Counted from the stretch's first letter, positions 48,260-57,264 are shown. The stretch is 64,000 nt of DNA from Chloroflexota bacterium (GCA_016195815.1 JACPYX010000009.1:1-64000), one strand, 5' to 3'. Made by a program: numbers and translations. The notes: generated by a model not told the origin, from the letters alone.

Positions 48260-49714
48260 ATGACCGATCTCATCAACCTCACTCTCACTGAAATGCAAGC
48301 CGGGCTCGCCAACGGCGATTTTTCCAGCCGTGAACTCGTCCAGGCCGCGCTGAAACGGATCGAGTCTTCCGATGCAAAGACGCACGCCTTTTTGCATTTG
48401 GCAAAAGAGTCTGCGTTGAAGCAGGCAGAAGAATCAGACCGACAGCGGAAAACCGACAAGCGTCAACCATTGTTGGGCATTCCCATCGCCATCAAAGATG
48501 TGTTGAGCGTTGAAAGCCTGCCCTGCACGGCAGGTTCGAAAATTCTCGAAGGTTATGTGCCTCCGTTCACTGCCACGTCAGTAAAGAAATTGATCGAAGC
48601 GGGCGTTGTCATCATCGGCAAAACCAATACCGACGAATTTGCGATGGGATCGTCCACCGAAAATTCCGCTTACGGCGTGACGCATAATCCATGGGACTTG
48701 ATGCGCGTGCCCGGCGGTTCATCCGGCGGAAGCGCGGCAGCAGTCGCAGCGCGATATGTCCCCGCCGCGCTCGGCACCGACACCGGCGGCTCGGTGCGCC
48801 AGCCCGCCTCGTTGTGCGGCGTGACCGGACTCAAAACCACGTATGGCCGCGTCTCGCGTTATGGATTAATTGCATTTGGCTCGTCGCTCGATACGGTCGG
48901 CGCGTTTGGCCGGACCGCCGAAGATGTGGCGCAGATTTTTTCTGTCATGGCCGGACGCGATGAAAAAGATGCAACCTCGGCAGATGCGCCGGTTCCGCAG
49001 ATCAAATTCGGTGGCGACGCGCTGCGCGGATTAAAGATCGGGGTGCCGAAAGAATATTTTATTGGCGGCATCCAGCCCGAAGTCGAGGAAAAGACGCGGG
49101 CGGCCATCGCGCAGTTGAAGTCGCTCGGCGCGGAAATCCGCGAGATCAGCCTGCCGCATACCGAGTACGCGCTTCCCGTCTATTACATCATCGCGCCTGC
49201 CGAGGCGTCTGCGAACCTGGCGCGTTTCGACGGCGTGCGTTACGGCCCGCGCGCGGATGCCGATAATTTGTGGGATGTGTTCTTCAAAACGCGCGGTGGT
49301 AAATTTGGACCGGAGGTGACGCGGCGCGTGATGATCGGGACGTACGCGCTTTCGGCGGGATATTACGACGCGTATTACGGACAGGCGCAGAAAGTTCGCA
49401 CGCTCATCAAACGGGACTTTGAGGCGGCCTTCGGCGACGTGGACCTGATCGCCGCCCCGACCGCGCCGGAGACGGCTTTCAAAATTGGCGAACATGTGAA
49501 TGACCCGCTGGCGATGTATCTGGAAGATGTGTTCACTTTGCCTGCAAACCTGGCAGGCGTGCCGGGGATTTCTTTCAACTGCGGATTCGATAACAATAAT
49601 CTGCCGGTCGGTTTACAATTGATCGCCCCGCACTTTCGCGAAGATTTGTTATTGCACGCCGCGCACGCGTATCAGCAGGTCACGGATTGGCATAAACGAT
49701 CACCAAAATTTTAA
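48260..49714 (+). CDS. gatA: Aspartyl/glutamyl-tRNA amidotransferase subunit A
   Basis: 484 aa amidase-signature protein. Catalytic Lys in GIPIAIKDVLSVESLPCTAG; the Ser-cisSer-Lys triad continues in PGGSSGGSAAAVAARYVPAA and LGTDTGGSVRQPASLCGVTG, then LKTTYGRVSRYGLIAFGSSL. GatCAB converts Glu-tRNA(Gln) and Asp-tRNA(Asn) to Gln- and Asn-tRNA. GatB and GatC are not in the window. A palindromic element directly follows its stop codon. Confidence 0.95.
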   Translation: MTDLINLTLTEMQAGLANGDFSSRELVQAALKRIESSDAKTHAFLHLAKESALKQAEESDRQRKTDKRQPLLGIPIAIKDVLSVESLPCTAGSKILEGYVPPFTATSVKKLIEAGVVIIGKTNTDEFAMGSSTENSAYGVTHNPWDLMRVPGGSSGGSAAAVAARYVPAALGTDTGGSVRQPASLCGVTGLKTTYGRVSRYGLIAFGSSLDTVGAFGRTAEDVAQIFSVMAGRDEKDATSADAPVPQIKFGGDALRGLKIGVPKEYFIGGIQPEVEEKTRAAIAQLKSLGAEIREISLPHTEYALPVYYIIAPAEASANLARFDGVRYGPRADADNLWDVFFKTRGGKFGPEVTRRVMIGTYALSAGYYDAYYGQAQKVRTLIKRDFEAAFGDVDLIAAPTAPETAFKIGEHVNDPLAMYLEDVFTLPANLAGVPGISFNCGFDNNNLPVGLQLIAPHFREDLLLHAAHAYQQVTDWHKRSPKF

Positions 49715-49837
49715 ATGTCATTGCGAGCCGCGCTCTTTGCGGCGAAGCAATCTCATCATTCAAATTTGGGGATTGCTTCGCTGGGTCTCGATATGGCGGA
49801 AGAACACCGCCTACTCGACCAGCGCTTGCAATGACAT
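49715..49837. repeat. Dispersed palindromic element, copy 3 (123 bp)
   Basis: Perfect 10-bp terminal inverted repeats ATGTCATTGC / GCAATGACAT. Inner inverted pair GAAGCAATC and GATTGCTTC. No coding capacity. It resembles a MITE or large REP unit and is related to 2011-2100. Confidence 0.85.
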
Positions 49838-49855
49838 TGTGTAAATGGAGAAATT

Positions 49856-50833
49856 ATGAATATCTTTATCACCGGCGGCGCGGGATATATCGGCTCAGCC
49901 ACCGCTGAAGCATTGATCGAGGCCGGGCATTCTGTCACGGTTTACGATTCGCTTGTCACGGGTCATCGCGGCGCGGTTCCGAGCGGGGCGAAATTTATCC
50001 ATGCCGCGCTGGATGATTCGCATGCGCTGGCCGAAGCATTGACTAAACAAAAGTTCGACGCAGTCATGCACTTCGCGGCTTTCATCGAAGCGGGCGAATC
50101 AATGAAAGACCCCGGACGATTCTTTCACAACAACTTCACCAATTCGTTGACTTTAATGGAAACCGCCGTGCGGGCGGGCGTGAAAAAATTTGCGCTTTCG
50201 TCCACTGCCGCTGTTTATCAATCCAGCGAAGAACCTCTGACCGAAGACTCTCCGCTTGGCCCAACCAATGTTTATGGTCAGACAAAACTGATGACCGAGC
50301 AGGCATTGGATTGGTATCGCCAGATTCATGGGTTACATTTCGCCGCGCTGAGATATTTCAATGCCTGCGGCGCGTTGCCCGGACGCGGCGAGGCGCACCA
50401 GCCCGAATCGCACTTGATCCCGCGCGTGTTGCAGATCGCGCTTGGACAATCCGAAGCTGCGACCATTTATGGCGCGGATTACCCGACGCCGGACGGAACC
50501 TGCATCCGCGATTACATCCACATCGCAGACCTTGTGTCCGCGCATTTGCTGGCTCTCGACGCGCTCGAAAAAAGCGACAAGCTGATTTACAACGTCGGAA
50601 GCGGGAACGGCTTTTCGGTGCGCGAAGTGATCGAGACGGCGCGCAAAGTCACGGGTCACGCCATTCCCGTCAGCGAGTCCGCGCGCAGGCCCGGCGATTC
50701 GGCGCGATTGGTCGCATCCTCCGAAAAGATCCGCCGCGAACTGGGCTGGAAACCAAAACATGATAATATGCAGGATATTCTCTCGAGCGCATGGGCATGG
50801 CACAAGTCGCATCCAAAAGGATATGAAGAATGA
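49856..50833 (+). CDS. galE: UDP-glucose 4-epimerase
   Basis: 325 aa extended short-chain dehydrogenase. NIFITGGAGYIGSATAEALI is the NAD-binding GxxGxxG loop, STAAVYQ the catalytic Ser/Thr region, VYGQTKLMTEQ the YxxxK pair. LRYFNACGALPGRGEAHQPE and the DGTCIRDYIHIADLVSAHL stretch are strongly GalE. It interconverts UDP-glucose and UDP-galactose and so supplies sugars for polysaccharides such as those of the cluster at 3508-7756. It overlaps the next gene by 4 nt. Confidence 0.95.
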   Translation: MNIFITGGAGYIGSATAEALIEAGHSVTVYDSLVTGHRGAVPSGAKFIHAALDDSHALAEALTKQKFDAVMHFAAFIEAGESMKDPGRFFHNNFTNSLTLMETAVRAGVKKFALSSTAAVYQSSEEPLTEDSPLGPTNVYGQTKLMTEQALDWYRQIHGLHFAALRYFNACGALPGRGEAHQPESHLIPRVLQIALGQSEAATIYGADYPTPDGTCIRDYIHIADLVSAHLLALDALEKSDKLIYNVGSGNGFSVREVIETARKVTGHAIPVSESARRPGDSARLVASSEKIRRELGWKPKHDNMQDILSSAWAWHKSHPKGYEE

Positions 50834-51522
50834 ATTTTTCGTTTCATCGCGTTCCGCTTGGCATAGATAATTGTTTTTTATTGCGCGGCGAGCACACCAT
50901 CTTCATTGATGGCGGCGCGCCGGGCGGTTTGAATTCTTTCGTCAAACACATGCAGCAACTCAATGTGGACCCGCAACAAATTGAGTTGATCATCCTCACG
51001 CACGGACACTGGGATCACATTGCATCATTGAGCGGCGTAAAGGAAATGACCGGTGCAAAAGTCGCCATTCATCAGCGCGACCAGTTCATGGTCGAGACCG
51101 GCGCGCCGCCGTTCCCGGCAGGTGTGAACGGGTACGGCAAGACCATGTCGTGGATGGCGAAGGGATTGATTCACCCGCATCTGCCGCCGATCAAAGTGGA
51201 CATGGTTCTTGATGACAACGGCTTGTCTTTAAAAAATTATGGCATTCCGGGCAAGGTGGTTTACACGCCCGGCCATTCAATGGGACACGTCAGCATTTTG
51301 CTTGATTCGGGCGATGCGCTCGTCGGCGATATGGCGATGAACGACTGGTATCTGCGCAGGACGCCCGGCCTGCCCATCCTGGCCGATGACATCCACATGG
51401 TTGTCAAAAGTTGGAAGAAGATCCTGCCGATGGGCATCAAAAGAATTTATCCCGCGCACGGCATGGATTTTCCGGTGGACGTGATCGAAAAAGAAATTGC
51501 TACATTCGAGGCGAAGAAATGA
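50830..51522 (+). CDS. Metallo-beta-lactamase fold hydrolase
   Basis: 230 aa. The dimetal site is visible: LTHGHWDHIASLSGVKEM (HxHxDH), TPGHSMGHVSILL and GDMAMNDW with the bridging Asp. The C-terminal HGMDFP supplies a last His. Relatives include glyoxalase II-like thioesterases and lactonases; the substrate is unknown. It is coupled by 4-nt overlaps to galE before and the M50 protease after, so the three form one operon. Confidence 0.9.
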   Translation: MNFSFHRVPLGIDNCFLLRGEHTIFIDGGAPGGLNSFVKHMQQLNVDPQQIELIILTHGHWDHIASLSGVKEMTGAKVAIHQRDQFMVETGAPPFPAGVNGYGKTMSWMAKGLIHPHLPPIKVDMVLDDNGLSLKNYGIPGKVVYTPGHSMGHVSILLDSGDALVGDMAMNDWYLRRTPGLPILADDIHMVVKSWKKILPMGIKRIYPAHGMDFPVDVIEKEIATFEAKK

Positions 51523-52172
51523 AATTCCTGACTTTTGTCGTCGTGCTGGTCGGCTGGATTTTGTCGCTCAGTTTGCATGAATTTTCGCACGCACTGGTCG
51601 CGTATTATGGCGGCGATACCAGCGTGAAAGAAAAAGGGTATCTCACTTTCAACCCGCTCAAATATACTCATCCGGTTTATTCATTGCTCCTGCCATTGAT
51701 CTTTCTTCTGCTCGGCGGGATCGGCCTGCCCGGCGGCGCGGTCTACATCGAGACGGCGCGGTTGCGAAGCCGCAAATGGATCAGCGCGGTATCGCTGGCG
51801 GGGCCCGCCTCGAATCTCGTGCTTGCGATTTTACTTGGCGTGATCCTGCGCTTCGCTCCCGTGACTTCGAACGGGGTTTGGCCGGGCTTGGCTTTTCTGG
51901 CCTTTTTGCAGGTTTCCGCTTTGGCCCTCAACCTGATCCCGCTCCCGCCCTTCGACGGCTTTGGCGCCATCGAACCTTATCTGCCCAACAGCATCCGCAT
52001 GGCGATGGCCCAGACGCGCGGAATGCTTCCATTCGTGGTTTTCTTTCTTCTTTGGAACGTGCCTTTGGTTTATGAAAACTTTTGGGGATTGGTCACATTG
52101 CTGGCACAAATAGCAGGCGTGCCGCTTCGGCTTGCGGCGCTGGGATTAAATCAATTTCGATTTTGGGGCTGA
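51519..52172 (+). CDS. Site-2 protease family (M50) membrane protein
   Basis: 217 aa from the ATG at 51519, which overlaps the previous stop by 4 nt; the longer frame is a shadow. About five transmembrane helices. LHEFSHALVAYYGGD gives the zinc HExxH motif, and LNLIPLPPFDGFGAIEPYLP the second motif with the zinc-binding Asp (NxxPxxxxDG). Such proteases cut transmembrane substrates inside the membrane. The substrate is unknown. Confidence 0.9.
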   Translation: MKFLTFVVVLVGWILSLSLHEFSHALVAYYGGDTSVKEKGYLTFNPLKYTHPVYSLLLPLIFLLLGGIGLPGGAVYIETARLRSRKWISAVSLAGPASNLVLAILLGVILRFAPVTSNGVWPGLAFLAFLQVSALALNLIPLPPFDGFGAIEPYLPNSIRMAMAQTRGMLPFVVFFLLWNVPLVYENFWGLVTLLAQIAGVPLRLAALGLNQFRFWG

Positions 52173-52178
52173 ACGAAA

Positions 52179-52210
52179 CCTCCCGCGATTTGGCGGGAGG
52201 CATTATTTTA
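52179..52210 (+). terminator. Terminator of the galE operon
   Basis: CCTCCCGC / GCGGGAGG stem with a 6-nt loop followed by an AT-rich tail with TTATTTTA. Placed between convergent genes. Confidence 0.7.
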
Positions 52211-52227
52211 CAACTACTACACGATGG

Positions 52228-52572
52228 TCATTTATCATCCGCGAGATGAAAGTGATGCAGGAAACGATGAAAGATCGGCGCGGCCAGCACGCCGACCGAG
52301 GCCAGCAGGATCACGCCGGAATACAACGCGTAAAACGACGCAAAGATCTTGCCTGCCGGGGTTTGCAGCCGGTCCACCGGGCCCATGCCGCCCAGGATCA
52401 TCGAAGCATTCAACAGAGAGTCGATCCACGACAAGCCTTCGAGGAAGTGGTAGCCGAGCATCCCGATGCCGAGCGAAATAAAGAGAATGCCCGCGCCAAT
52501 CACAGCATTTAAAGCCAGGCGCTTAAGAAATTTCCGGCGGCTTGCCAGCGGCTGCTTGTGGTGTTCGTACAT
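52228..52572 (-). CDS. Two-helix membrane protein resembling a pore domain without a selectivity filter
   Basis: 114 aa with GGAGG 3 nt before the ATG. First helix at about 22-45 (LNAVIGAGILFISLGIGMLG); a re-entrant-like segment SWIDSLLNASMILGGMGPVD; then LQTPAGKIFASFYALYSGVI leading into the second helix. This order (outer helix, pore loop, TPxGKIFASFYAL inner helix) is that of two-helix potassium-channel domains, but the TVGYG filter is replaced by GGMGP. Function unknown. It is convergent with the galE operon. Confidence 0.65.
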   Translation of the reverse strand: MYEHHKQPLASRRKFLKRLALNAVIGAGILFISLGIGMLGYHFLEGLSWIDSLLNASMILGGMGPVDRLQTPAGKIFASFYALYSGVILLASVGVLAAPIFHRFLHHFHLADDK

Positions 52573-52699
52573 TCAACCTCCATCTATAAAATATGTCGGC
52601 GAACAGAGTGCGCCTCCGCAGTTCCCGTAAATCTTAGCATAAATGCGCAAAGAGTCAACTGATCATCGCCTTCAGGCAGCGGCCTCTTATTTTCTCAAG

Positions 52700-52705
52700 T
52701 AAAAT
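52700..52705 (+). promoter_or_regulatory. -10 like box of the GT-C gene
   Basis: TAAAAT 6 nt before the ATG at 52712, with no Shine-Dalgarno sequence. Confidence 0.4.
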
Positions 52706-52711
52706 CAACCC

Positions 52712-54295
52712 ATGAGAGTCGCACAAACCAACTCCTCGGGCAAAATCATCCAGGGAATTCTTCTCAGCATCTTGATGGTCCTGCTCGCCTTGACTGTATT
52801 GATCCAGGCCAATCCCGGCAAGAAAACCCCCGGGCGCGATTATGGCTTCTATGTTTATATAGGCGATGAAATCCTGCGCGGCAAATTGCCTTATCGAGAT
52901 GCCTGGGAAAGCAAGCCGCCCGCCATCTTTTATCTAAATGCCGCTGCCCTCTGGCTCGGTCATGGCTCACGCTGGGGCGTCTGGGCCGTGGAAATATTAT
53001 CGCTTCTGATCGCTGAGGCCGTCTCCTTCAATCTCATGAAGAAATTGTGGGGCACATGGCCTGCCCTCTTTGGATTACTGCTCTGGTTATATGGATTGAG
53101 CCGCTCTTTGCTTGGCGGCAACCTGACCGAAGAATATCCTTTGCCCCTGCACTTCATCGCATTGGCGCTCTTCCTGAAACTGATCCCAAACCCGCAAAAA
53201 AGACTGCCCAATTTCCTGCTTGGATTATCGTTCGCACTCGTCTTTTTATTCAGGCCGAACAACGCGGCCATCGAAGCCGCCATCATTCTGATCATACTCA
53301 TTGCCCAGGCCGTTCAACGGAACTTCCGTAACATCCTCACGCATCTTCTCTGGATCGGAAGCGGTGCGGCGTTACCGCTGGCTTTCACTGCGCTTTATTT
53401 CTGGTCGCGCGGGCTTCTATCCGACCTGCTGAATGCGTCGATTCTGTATAACCTGGCCTATAGCGGCACACAGATTACATCTTCATCTCCATTCCTTTAT
53501 GGTTTTCGGATGTTCGGCGTGGGCATGTGGATTGCCTTGGCTGGTTATTTTATTGCAGCCTTTCAGATAAAAAATGCGGCCAGTCATGGATACCTTTACC
53601 TGCTTCTGCTCATTGGCTCGCCAATGGTGATCTACTTAAGCGATCCGGCCAAACGAAATTACGATCATTATTATATGAACTGGCTCCCTTTCCTTGCCCT
53701 GCTCGGAAGCCTGGTATTTTATTTTCTGCAATCAAAACTTCTGCCGCGGTCAAGAGACTCCGCCAATCTAAATCTGGCTGGCATCGCCATCGCTTTGGTC
53801 CTCAGCCTTTTTTACTTTTTTTCGAATAGTGTGGCATCCGATTATCAAAGGGTAATGGCGCGCGTTGGAAACCGGGAAAAGATCGGACTTGATACGCGTT
53901 CGCCCATAGCAACTTATGTAAACGAACACACAAAACCCGGCGATCTCGTCTTGTTCTGGGGCGCTTACCCGGGCGAGAATTTCATGTCGGATCGCGAGTC
54001 GCCGAGCGCCGTGCTTTTTTATCCGCTGTTCGTAAAATCGGATATTTCCACACAGCTTGACGATCAATTCCTGCGCGAGCTCAAAAAGAACAGACCCGTT
54101 ATGATCGTTGACATGGGCGATTACGAGGCGCTTTCCCTTGATCCCATAGAACGCCGCAAACGCCTCGACGCGGGAGTGGGCTGGCAATACCTGCCTGATA
54201 ATATTGATGAAGTATTTGCTTTTATAGACCAGAACTATTCCCGAATAGCCAATGTCAAAGGCATGGGTGTTTATCGCTTGAAAGGCACACAATAA
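52712..54295 (+). CDS. GT-C type integral membrane glycosyltransferase-like protein
   Basis: 527 aa with about ten transmembrane helices. After the first helix comes GRDYGFYVYIGDEILRGKLP and YRDAWESKPPAIFYLNAAAL. These contain the acidic residues found in the first external loop of GT39-like (PMT/ArnT) enzymes. The C-terminal ~150 residues are a soluble domain (TKPGDLVLFWGAYPGENFMS). Members transfer sugars from polyprenyl-phosphate donors outside the membrane. The acceptor is unknown. rlmB follows 4 nt later. Confidence 0.8.
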   Translation: MRVAQTNSSGKIIQGILLSILMVLLALTVLIQANPGKKTPGRDYGFYVYIGDEILRGKLPYRDAWESKPPAIFYLNAAALWLGHGSRWGVWAVEILSLLIAEAVSFNLMKKLWGTWPALFGLLLWLYGLSRSLLGGNLTEEYPLPLHFIALALFLKLIPNPQKRLPNFLLGLSFALVFLFRPNNAAIEAAIILIILIAQAVQRNFRNILTHLLWIGSGAALPLAFTALYFWSRGLLSDLLNASILYNLAYSGTQITSSSPFLYGFRMFGVGMWIALAGYFIAAFQIKNAASHGYLYLLLLIGSPMVIYLSDPAKRNYDHYYMNWLPFLALLGSLVFYFLQSKLLPRSRDSANLNLAGIAIALVLSLFYFFSNSVASDYQRVMARVGNREKIGLDTRSPIATYVNEHTKPGDLVLFWGAYPGENFMSDRESPSAVLFYPLFVKSDISTQLDDQFLRELKKNRPVMIVDMGDYEALSLDPIERRKRLDAGVGWQYLPDNIDEVFAFIDQNYSRIANVKGMGVYRLKGTQ

Positions 54296-54299
54296 ATAA

Positions 54300-55037
54300 A
54301 TGAAGGAATTTATATACTCACGCAACGCCGTCTATGAGACTCTGCGCGCCAAACGCAGGGAGGTCTTTCGCATTCAGGTCGCCGAAGGGGCTCAGGAAAA
54401 AGGCCGCCTCGACGATATTCTGCGTATGGCCAAAGAGCGCAAGATTCCAATTGAGCGCGTAGCGCGTCCGCGGTTGGATAAAGTTCACCAGAACAATCAG
54501 GGTGTGGTGGCCGAAGTCAGTGCTTATACATACAGTGACCTGGTTGACATACTCGAATATGCCCGCCGGAAGAACGAACAACCTTTCGTGCTGATCATCG
54601 ACTCACTGCAAGACCCGCAGAATTTCGGCGCTTTGCTCCGCACGGCGGAAGCACTCGGCGTGCATGGCGTGGTCATCCCGCTGGCGCACGCCGTTGAAGT
54701 CACGCCGGCCGCGGTCAATGCTTCATCGGGCGCGAGCGAACATTTACGCGTAACACAATCGAATCTCTCGCAAGCCATTGATGCGTTGAAAGACTCGGAT
54801 GTGTGGATTGTCGGCATTGACCAGAATGGCGAAACTGTCAGCGAAAAAACGAACCGTCATTTGCAGGGCGCGATTGGGTTGGTGGTCGGCGCGGAGGGGG
54901 AAGGAATCCGCCAACTGGTCCGATCGAAGTGCGATATCCTGTTAAAACTGCCCATGCGCGGACAAGTCGAATCGCTCAACGCCGCGGTAGCCGGTTCTGT
55001 TGCGTTATATCTCGCTTATTTCGCGCGAAATAAATAA
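54300..55037 (+). CDS. rlmB: 23S rRNA (guanosine-2'-O-)-methyltransferase RlmB-like (TrmH family)
   Basis: 245 aa SPOUT enzyme. The N-terminal substrate-binding domain (FIYSRNAVYETLRAKRREVF, then a HQNNQGVVAEVSAY stretch) leads to the catalytic knot: LIIDSLQDPQNFGALLRTAE with the motif 1 Asn, GLVVGAEGEGIRQLVRSKCD (motif 2), LKLPMRGQVESLNAAVAGSV (motif 3). It methylates a ribose in 23S rRNA, G2251 in E. coli. Target inferred from family. Confidence 0.93.
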   Translation: MKEFIYSRNAVYETLRAKRREVFRIQVAEGAQEKGRLDDILRMAKERKIPIERVARPRLDKVHQNNQGVVAEVSAYTYSDLVDILEYARRKNEQPFVLIIDSLQDPQNFGALLRTAEALGVHGVVIPLAHAVEVTPAAVNASSGASEHLRVTQSNLSQAIDALKDSDVWIVGIDQNGETVSEKTNRHLQGAIGLVVGAEGEGIRQLVRSKCDILLKLPMRGQVESLNAAVAGSVALYLAYFARNK

Positions 55038-55094
55038 TCGGCGCGTCTACCGCAGGCAATCCGTGTTTATACCTACAATCGAAGGAGACATGAT

Positions 55095-55469
55095 ATGGGT
55101 ACAGATTTCAAATTGACAACTGAACAGACTCAAGGCAAAGTCCCCGTCACGATTATTCATCTCGGCGGCTGGCTGGATACGAAAAGCGAAGGTCAGATGG
55201 TGGATGCCGTTCAAAAGGCAAAAGATAACGGGGCCAAATTTGTCCTGCTTGAATTGTCCAATATGGATACGATCACCAGCGCGGGTATTCGATCCATGCA
55301 AAAAGCCTATCAGATCTTAACGCCAAAAGATAATGCCTACAAAACCGCTTACTTGAAATTGTGCAATGCTCCCGCCCAGATCTATCAAGTATTGGGAATC
55401 ACGGGCTTTTTGGCCAATGTTCCAATGTATGAAAGTATGCAGGACGCTATAGACTCGTTCCAGGAATAA
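55095..55469 (+). CDS. STAS domain protein (anti-sigma factor antagonist-like)
   Basis: 124 aa. VTIIHLGGWLDTKSEGQMVD is strand 1-2 of the STAS fold, and FVLLELSNMDTITSAGIRSM carries the conserved Asp/Ser region that kinases phosphorylate in SpoIIAA relatives (here T-S-A-G). LGITGFLANVPMYESMQDAI closes the domain. It probably acts in a partner-switching pathway; no kinase or phosphatase gene is adjacent. AAGGAG is upstream of the ATG. Confidence 0.88.
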   Translation: MGTDFKLTTEQTQGKVPVTIIHLGGWLDTKSEGQMVDAVQKAKDNGAKFVLLELSNMDTITSAGIRSMQKAYQILTPKDNAYKTAYLKLCNAPAQIYQVLGITGFLANVPMYESMQDAIDSFQE

Positions 55470-55485
55470 ACAAAATTATTCCGCC

Positions 55486-55523
55486 AAAATGTTCACGAAG
55501 ATTTGCTTCGTGAACATTTTTGT
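55486..55523 (+). terminator. Terminator after the STAS gene
   Basis: Perfect 15-bp stem AAAATGTTCACGAAG / CTTCGTGAACATTTT with a 5-nt loop and a following T. Confidence 0.88.
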
Positions 55524-55601
55524 TTTTAGCCGACATAAGCGGGGCTTTGTGGTTTAATAGACCGGTCAGACCAATTAGACTTGCAAAACTTGGAGACCAA
55601 T

Positions 55602-56927
55602 ATGCCACAAGCCGTATTCCACTTCCCGCGCGGATTCTTATGGGGTACAGTCACCGCATCCCATCAAGTTGAGGGCAACAACACCAACAACAACTGGTGG
55701 AAGTGGGAACAAGAGGGCCACACCAATGGGACATCTGGTCTGGCCTGTGATTGGTGGGGCGGACGCTGGCGCGAAGACTTCGACCGCGCCGCTGAAGCCG
55801 GCCAGAACGCACACCGCTTCTCGGTGGAGTGGAGCCGCATCCAACCTGCGCCGAATCAATGGGACGAGGATGCCTTGGAAAAATACCGCGCCATGTTGCG
55901 CGGACTGCGCGAGCGCGGCATACTGCCGATGGTTACACTGCATCATTTCACCGATCCGCTTTGGGTTTGGGAACACGGCGCATGGGAAAGTGCGGAGACC
56001 GCGGGACTGTTCGAGAAGTTCGTCCGCAAAACAGTGGATGCGCTCAAGGAGTATTGCTCACTGTGGTGCACGATCAACGAGCCGAACGTCTACGCCCTGA
56101 GTGGATACGCCAACGGCGCATTCCCGCCCGGCGCGCATAATATCAAGCGCGCGGTCGGCGTCGAAGCCAACATGCTGCGGGCGCACGCCGCCGCCTATCG
56201 CGCCATTCATCAGATCCAGCCCGAAGCGCGCGTCGGTTATGCCTTGCATTACCGTCCGATGGTGGCGAAAAATAAATGGTCGCCGCTCGATGCGCTCATG
56301 CGCAGCCTTCGTTATGAGGGAATCAACATGGCATTCCCGTCAGCCATCAGCACAGGCGTGTTGAAATCGCCGGTTGGAAATCTATCCGTGCCCGAAGCCA
56401 AAGGCACGCAGGATTATCTCGGCCTCAACTATTATTCGCTCGACAGAATTTCATTCCATCTTGGCAAACCGAAGGACCTTTTCACACATTCCGATTTTCA
56501 CGAAGACGCCGATCTCAGCGATAACAATTTCATCGCCAACATCCCAGAAGGCTTTTACGAATCGATCAAGTGGGCTGTGCGGACGTATCCCAACACTCCT
56601 ATCATCGTCACCGAGAATGGCGTGGAAGATTCGGACGATCACATGCGTCCGCGTTATCTCGCGCAGCACGTTCATCAAATGTGGCGCGCTACAAATTTCA
56701 ACTGGCCGGTCAAGGGATATTTCCACTGGTCGCTGGTGGATAACTTCGAATGGGAACGCGGCTGGACTCAACGCTTCGGACTCTGGGAACTCGACGTTGA
56801 GACTCAGAAGCGCACCAAACGCCCCAGCGCGGACTTATATGCGGCCATCTGCAAAGAAAACGGACTCTCATCTGACATGGTCGCCAAATATTGCCCCGAA
56901 GTTTCCGAAAAGATTTTCCCAAGTTAA
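55602..56927 (+). CDS. Family 1 glycoside hydrolase (beta-glucosidase-like)
   Basis: 441 aa from the ATG at 55602 (GGAG 6 nt upstream); a TTG at 55581 would add seven. FPRGFLWGTVTASHQVEGNN is the GH1 N-terminal signature. The acid/base Glu is in WCTINEPNVYALSGY and the nucleophile Glu in IIVTENGVEDSDD. GYFHWSLVDNFEWERGWTQR and FGLWELD form the substrate pocket end. It hydrolyses beta-linked glucosides or galactosides in the cytoplasm, since no signal peptide is seen. Confidence 0.94.
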   Translation: MPQAVFHFPRGFLWGTVTASHQVEGNNTNNNWWKWEQEGHTNGTSGLACDWWGGRWREDFDRAAEAGQNAHRFSVEWSRIQPAPNQWDEDALEKYRAMLRGLRERGILPMVTLHHFTDPLWVWEHGAWESAETAGLFEKFVRKTVDALKEYCSLWCTINEPNVYALSGYANGAFPPGAHNIKRAVGVEANMLRAHAAAYRAIHQIQPEARVGYALHYRPMVAKNKWSPLDALMRSLRYEGINMAFPSAISTGVLKSPVGNLSVPEAKGTQDYLGLNYYSLDRISFHLGKPKDLFTHSDFHEDADLSDNNFIANIPEGFYESIKWAVRTYPNTPIIVTENGVEDSDDHMRPRYLAQHVHQMWRATNFNWPVKGYFHWSLVDNFEWERGWTQRFGLWELDVETQKRTKRPSADLYAAICKENGLSSDMVAKYCPEVSEKIFPS

Positions 56928-56964
56928 TTTATAGGGCAGAGCGACTCCCTATGATTGCGGCAAC

Positions 56965-56994
56965 AAAAAACGGCCTCCCAAATGGGAGGCCGTT
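56965..56994 (-). terminator. Terminator of the 49-aa membrane protein gene
   Basis: Perfect 11-bp stem AACGGCCTCCC / GGGAGGCCGTT with a 4-nt loop; on the minus strand it is followed by a run of T. It supports a real gene on the minus strand upstream. Confidence 0.8.
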
Positions 56995-57013
56995 GACGAA
57001 CAAAAAGCTGATG

Positions 57014-57163
57014 TTATTGGCCGATCAAGGCGAGCACGGCGTAGCCGAGGGCGAGAATGCCAATAACCGGCGCGGCATAGGGAAACGCCCAAAAAGCGGC
57101 GATACCCGAAAGCAGGAAGAACAACCACATGCACCAACCGGAAATTGTACTGGGAAACTTCAT
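57014..57163 (-). CDS. Small two-helix membrane protein (49 aa)
   Basis: 49 codons from the ATG at 57163 to TAA at 57014. AAGGAG lies 8 nt upstream, and a strong terminator follows 20 nt after the stop. After a short N-terminus (MKFPSTISGWC) come two hydrophobic helices separated by FPYAAPVIG. No known family; no charged residues in the second half. A good ribosome site and its own terminator make this gene convincing although it is very short. Confidence 0.75.
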   Translation of the reverse strand: MKFPSTISGWCMWLFFLLSGIAAFWAFPYAAPVIGILALGYAVLALIGQ

Positions 57164-57258
57164 GCTACACTCTCCTTCGTGACATAGATTTGACTGTCCA
57201 CACAGACAGTTCTATCATGTAGAACACAGATATGTTTTGGGGGTTACGCGCCGCGTGG

Positions 57259-57264
57259 TAAAAT
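57259..57264 (+). promoter_or_regulatory. -10 like box of the ABC exporter operon
   Basis: TAAAAT about 60 nt upstream of the ATG at 57326; the leader contains the hairpin at 57287-57318. Confidence 0.4.
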
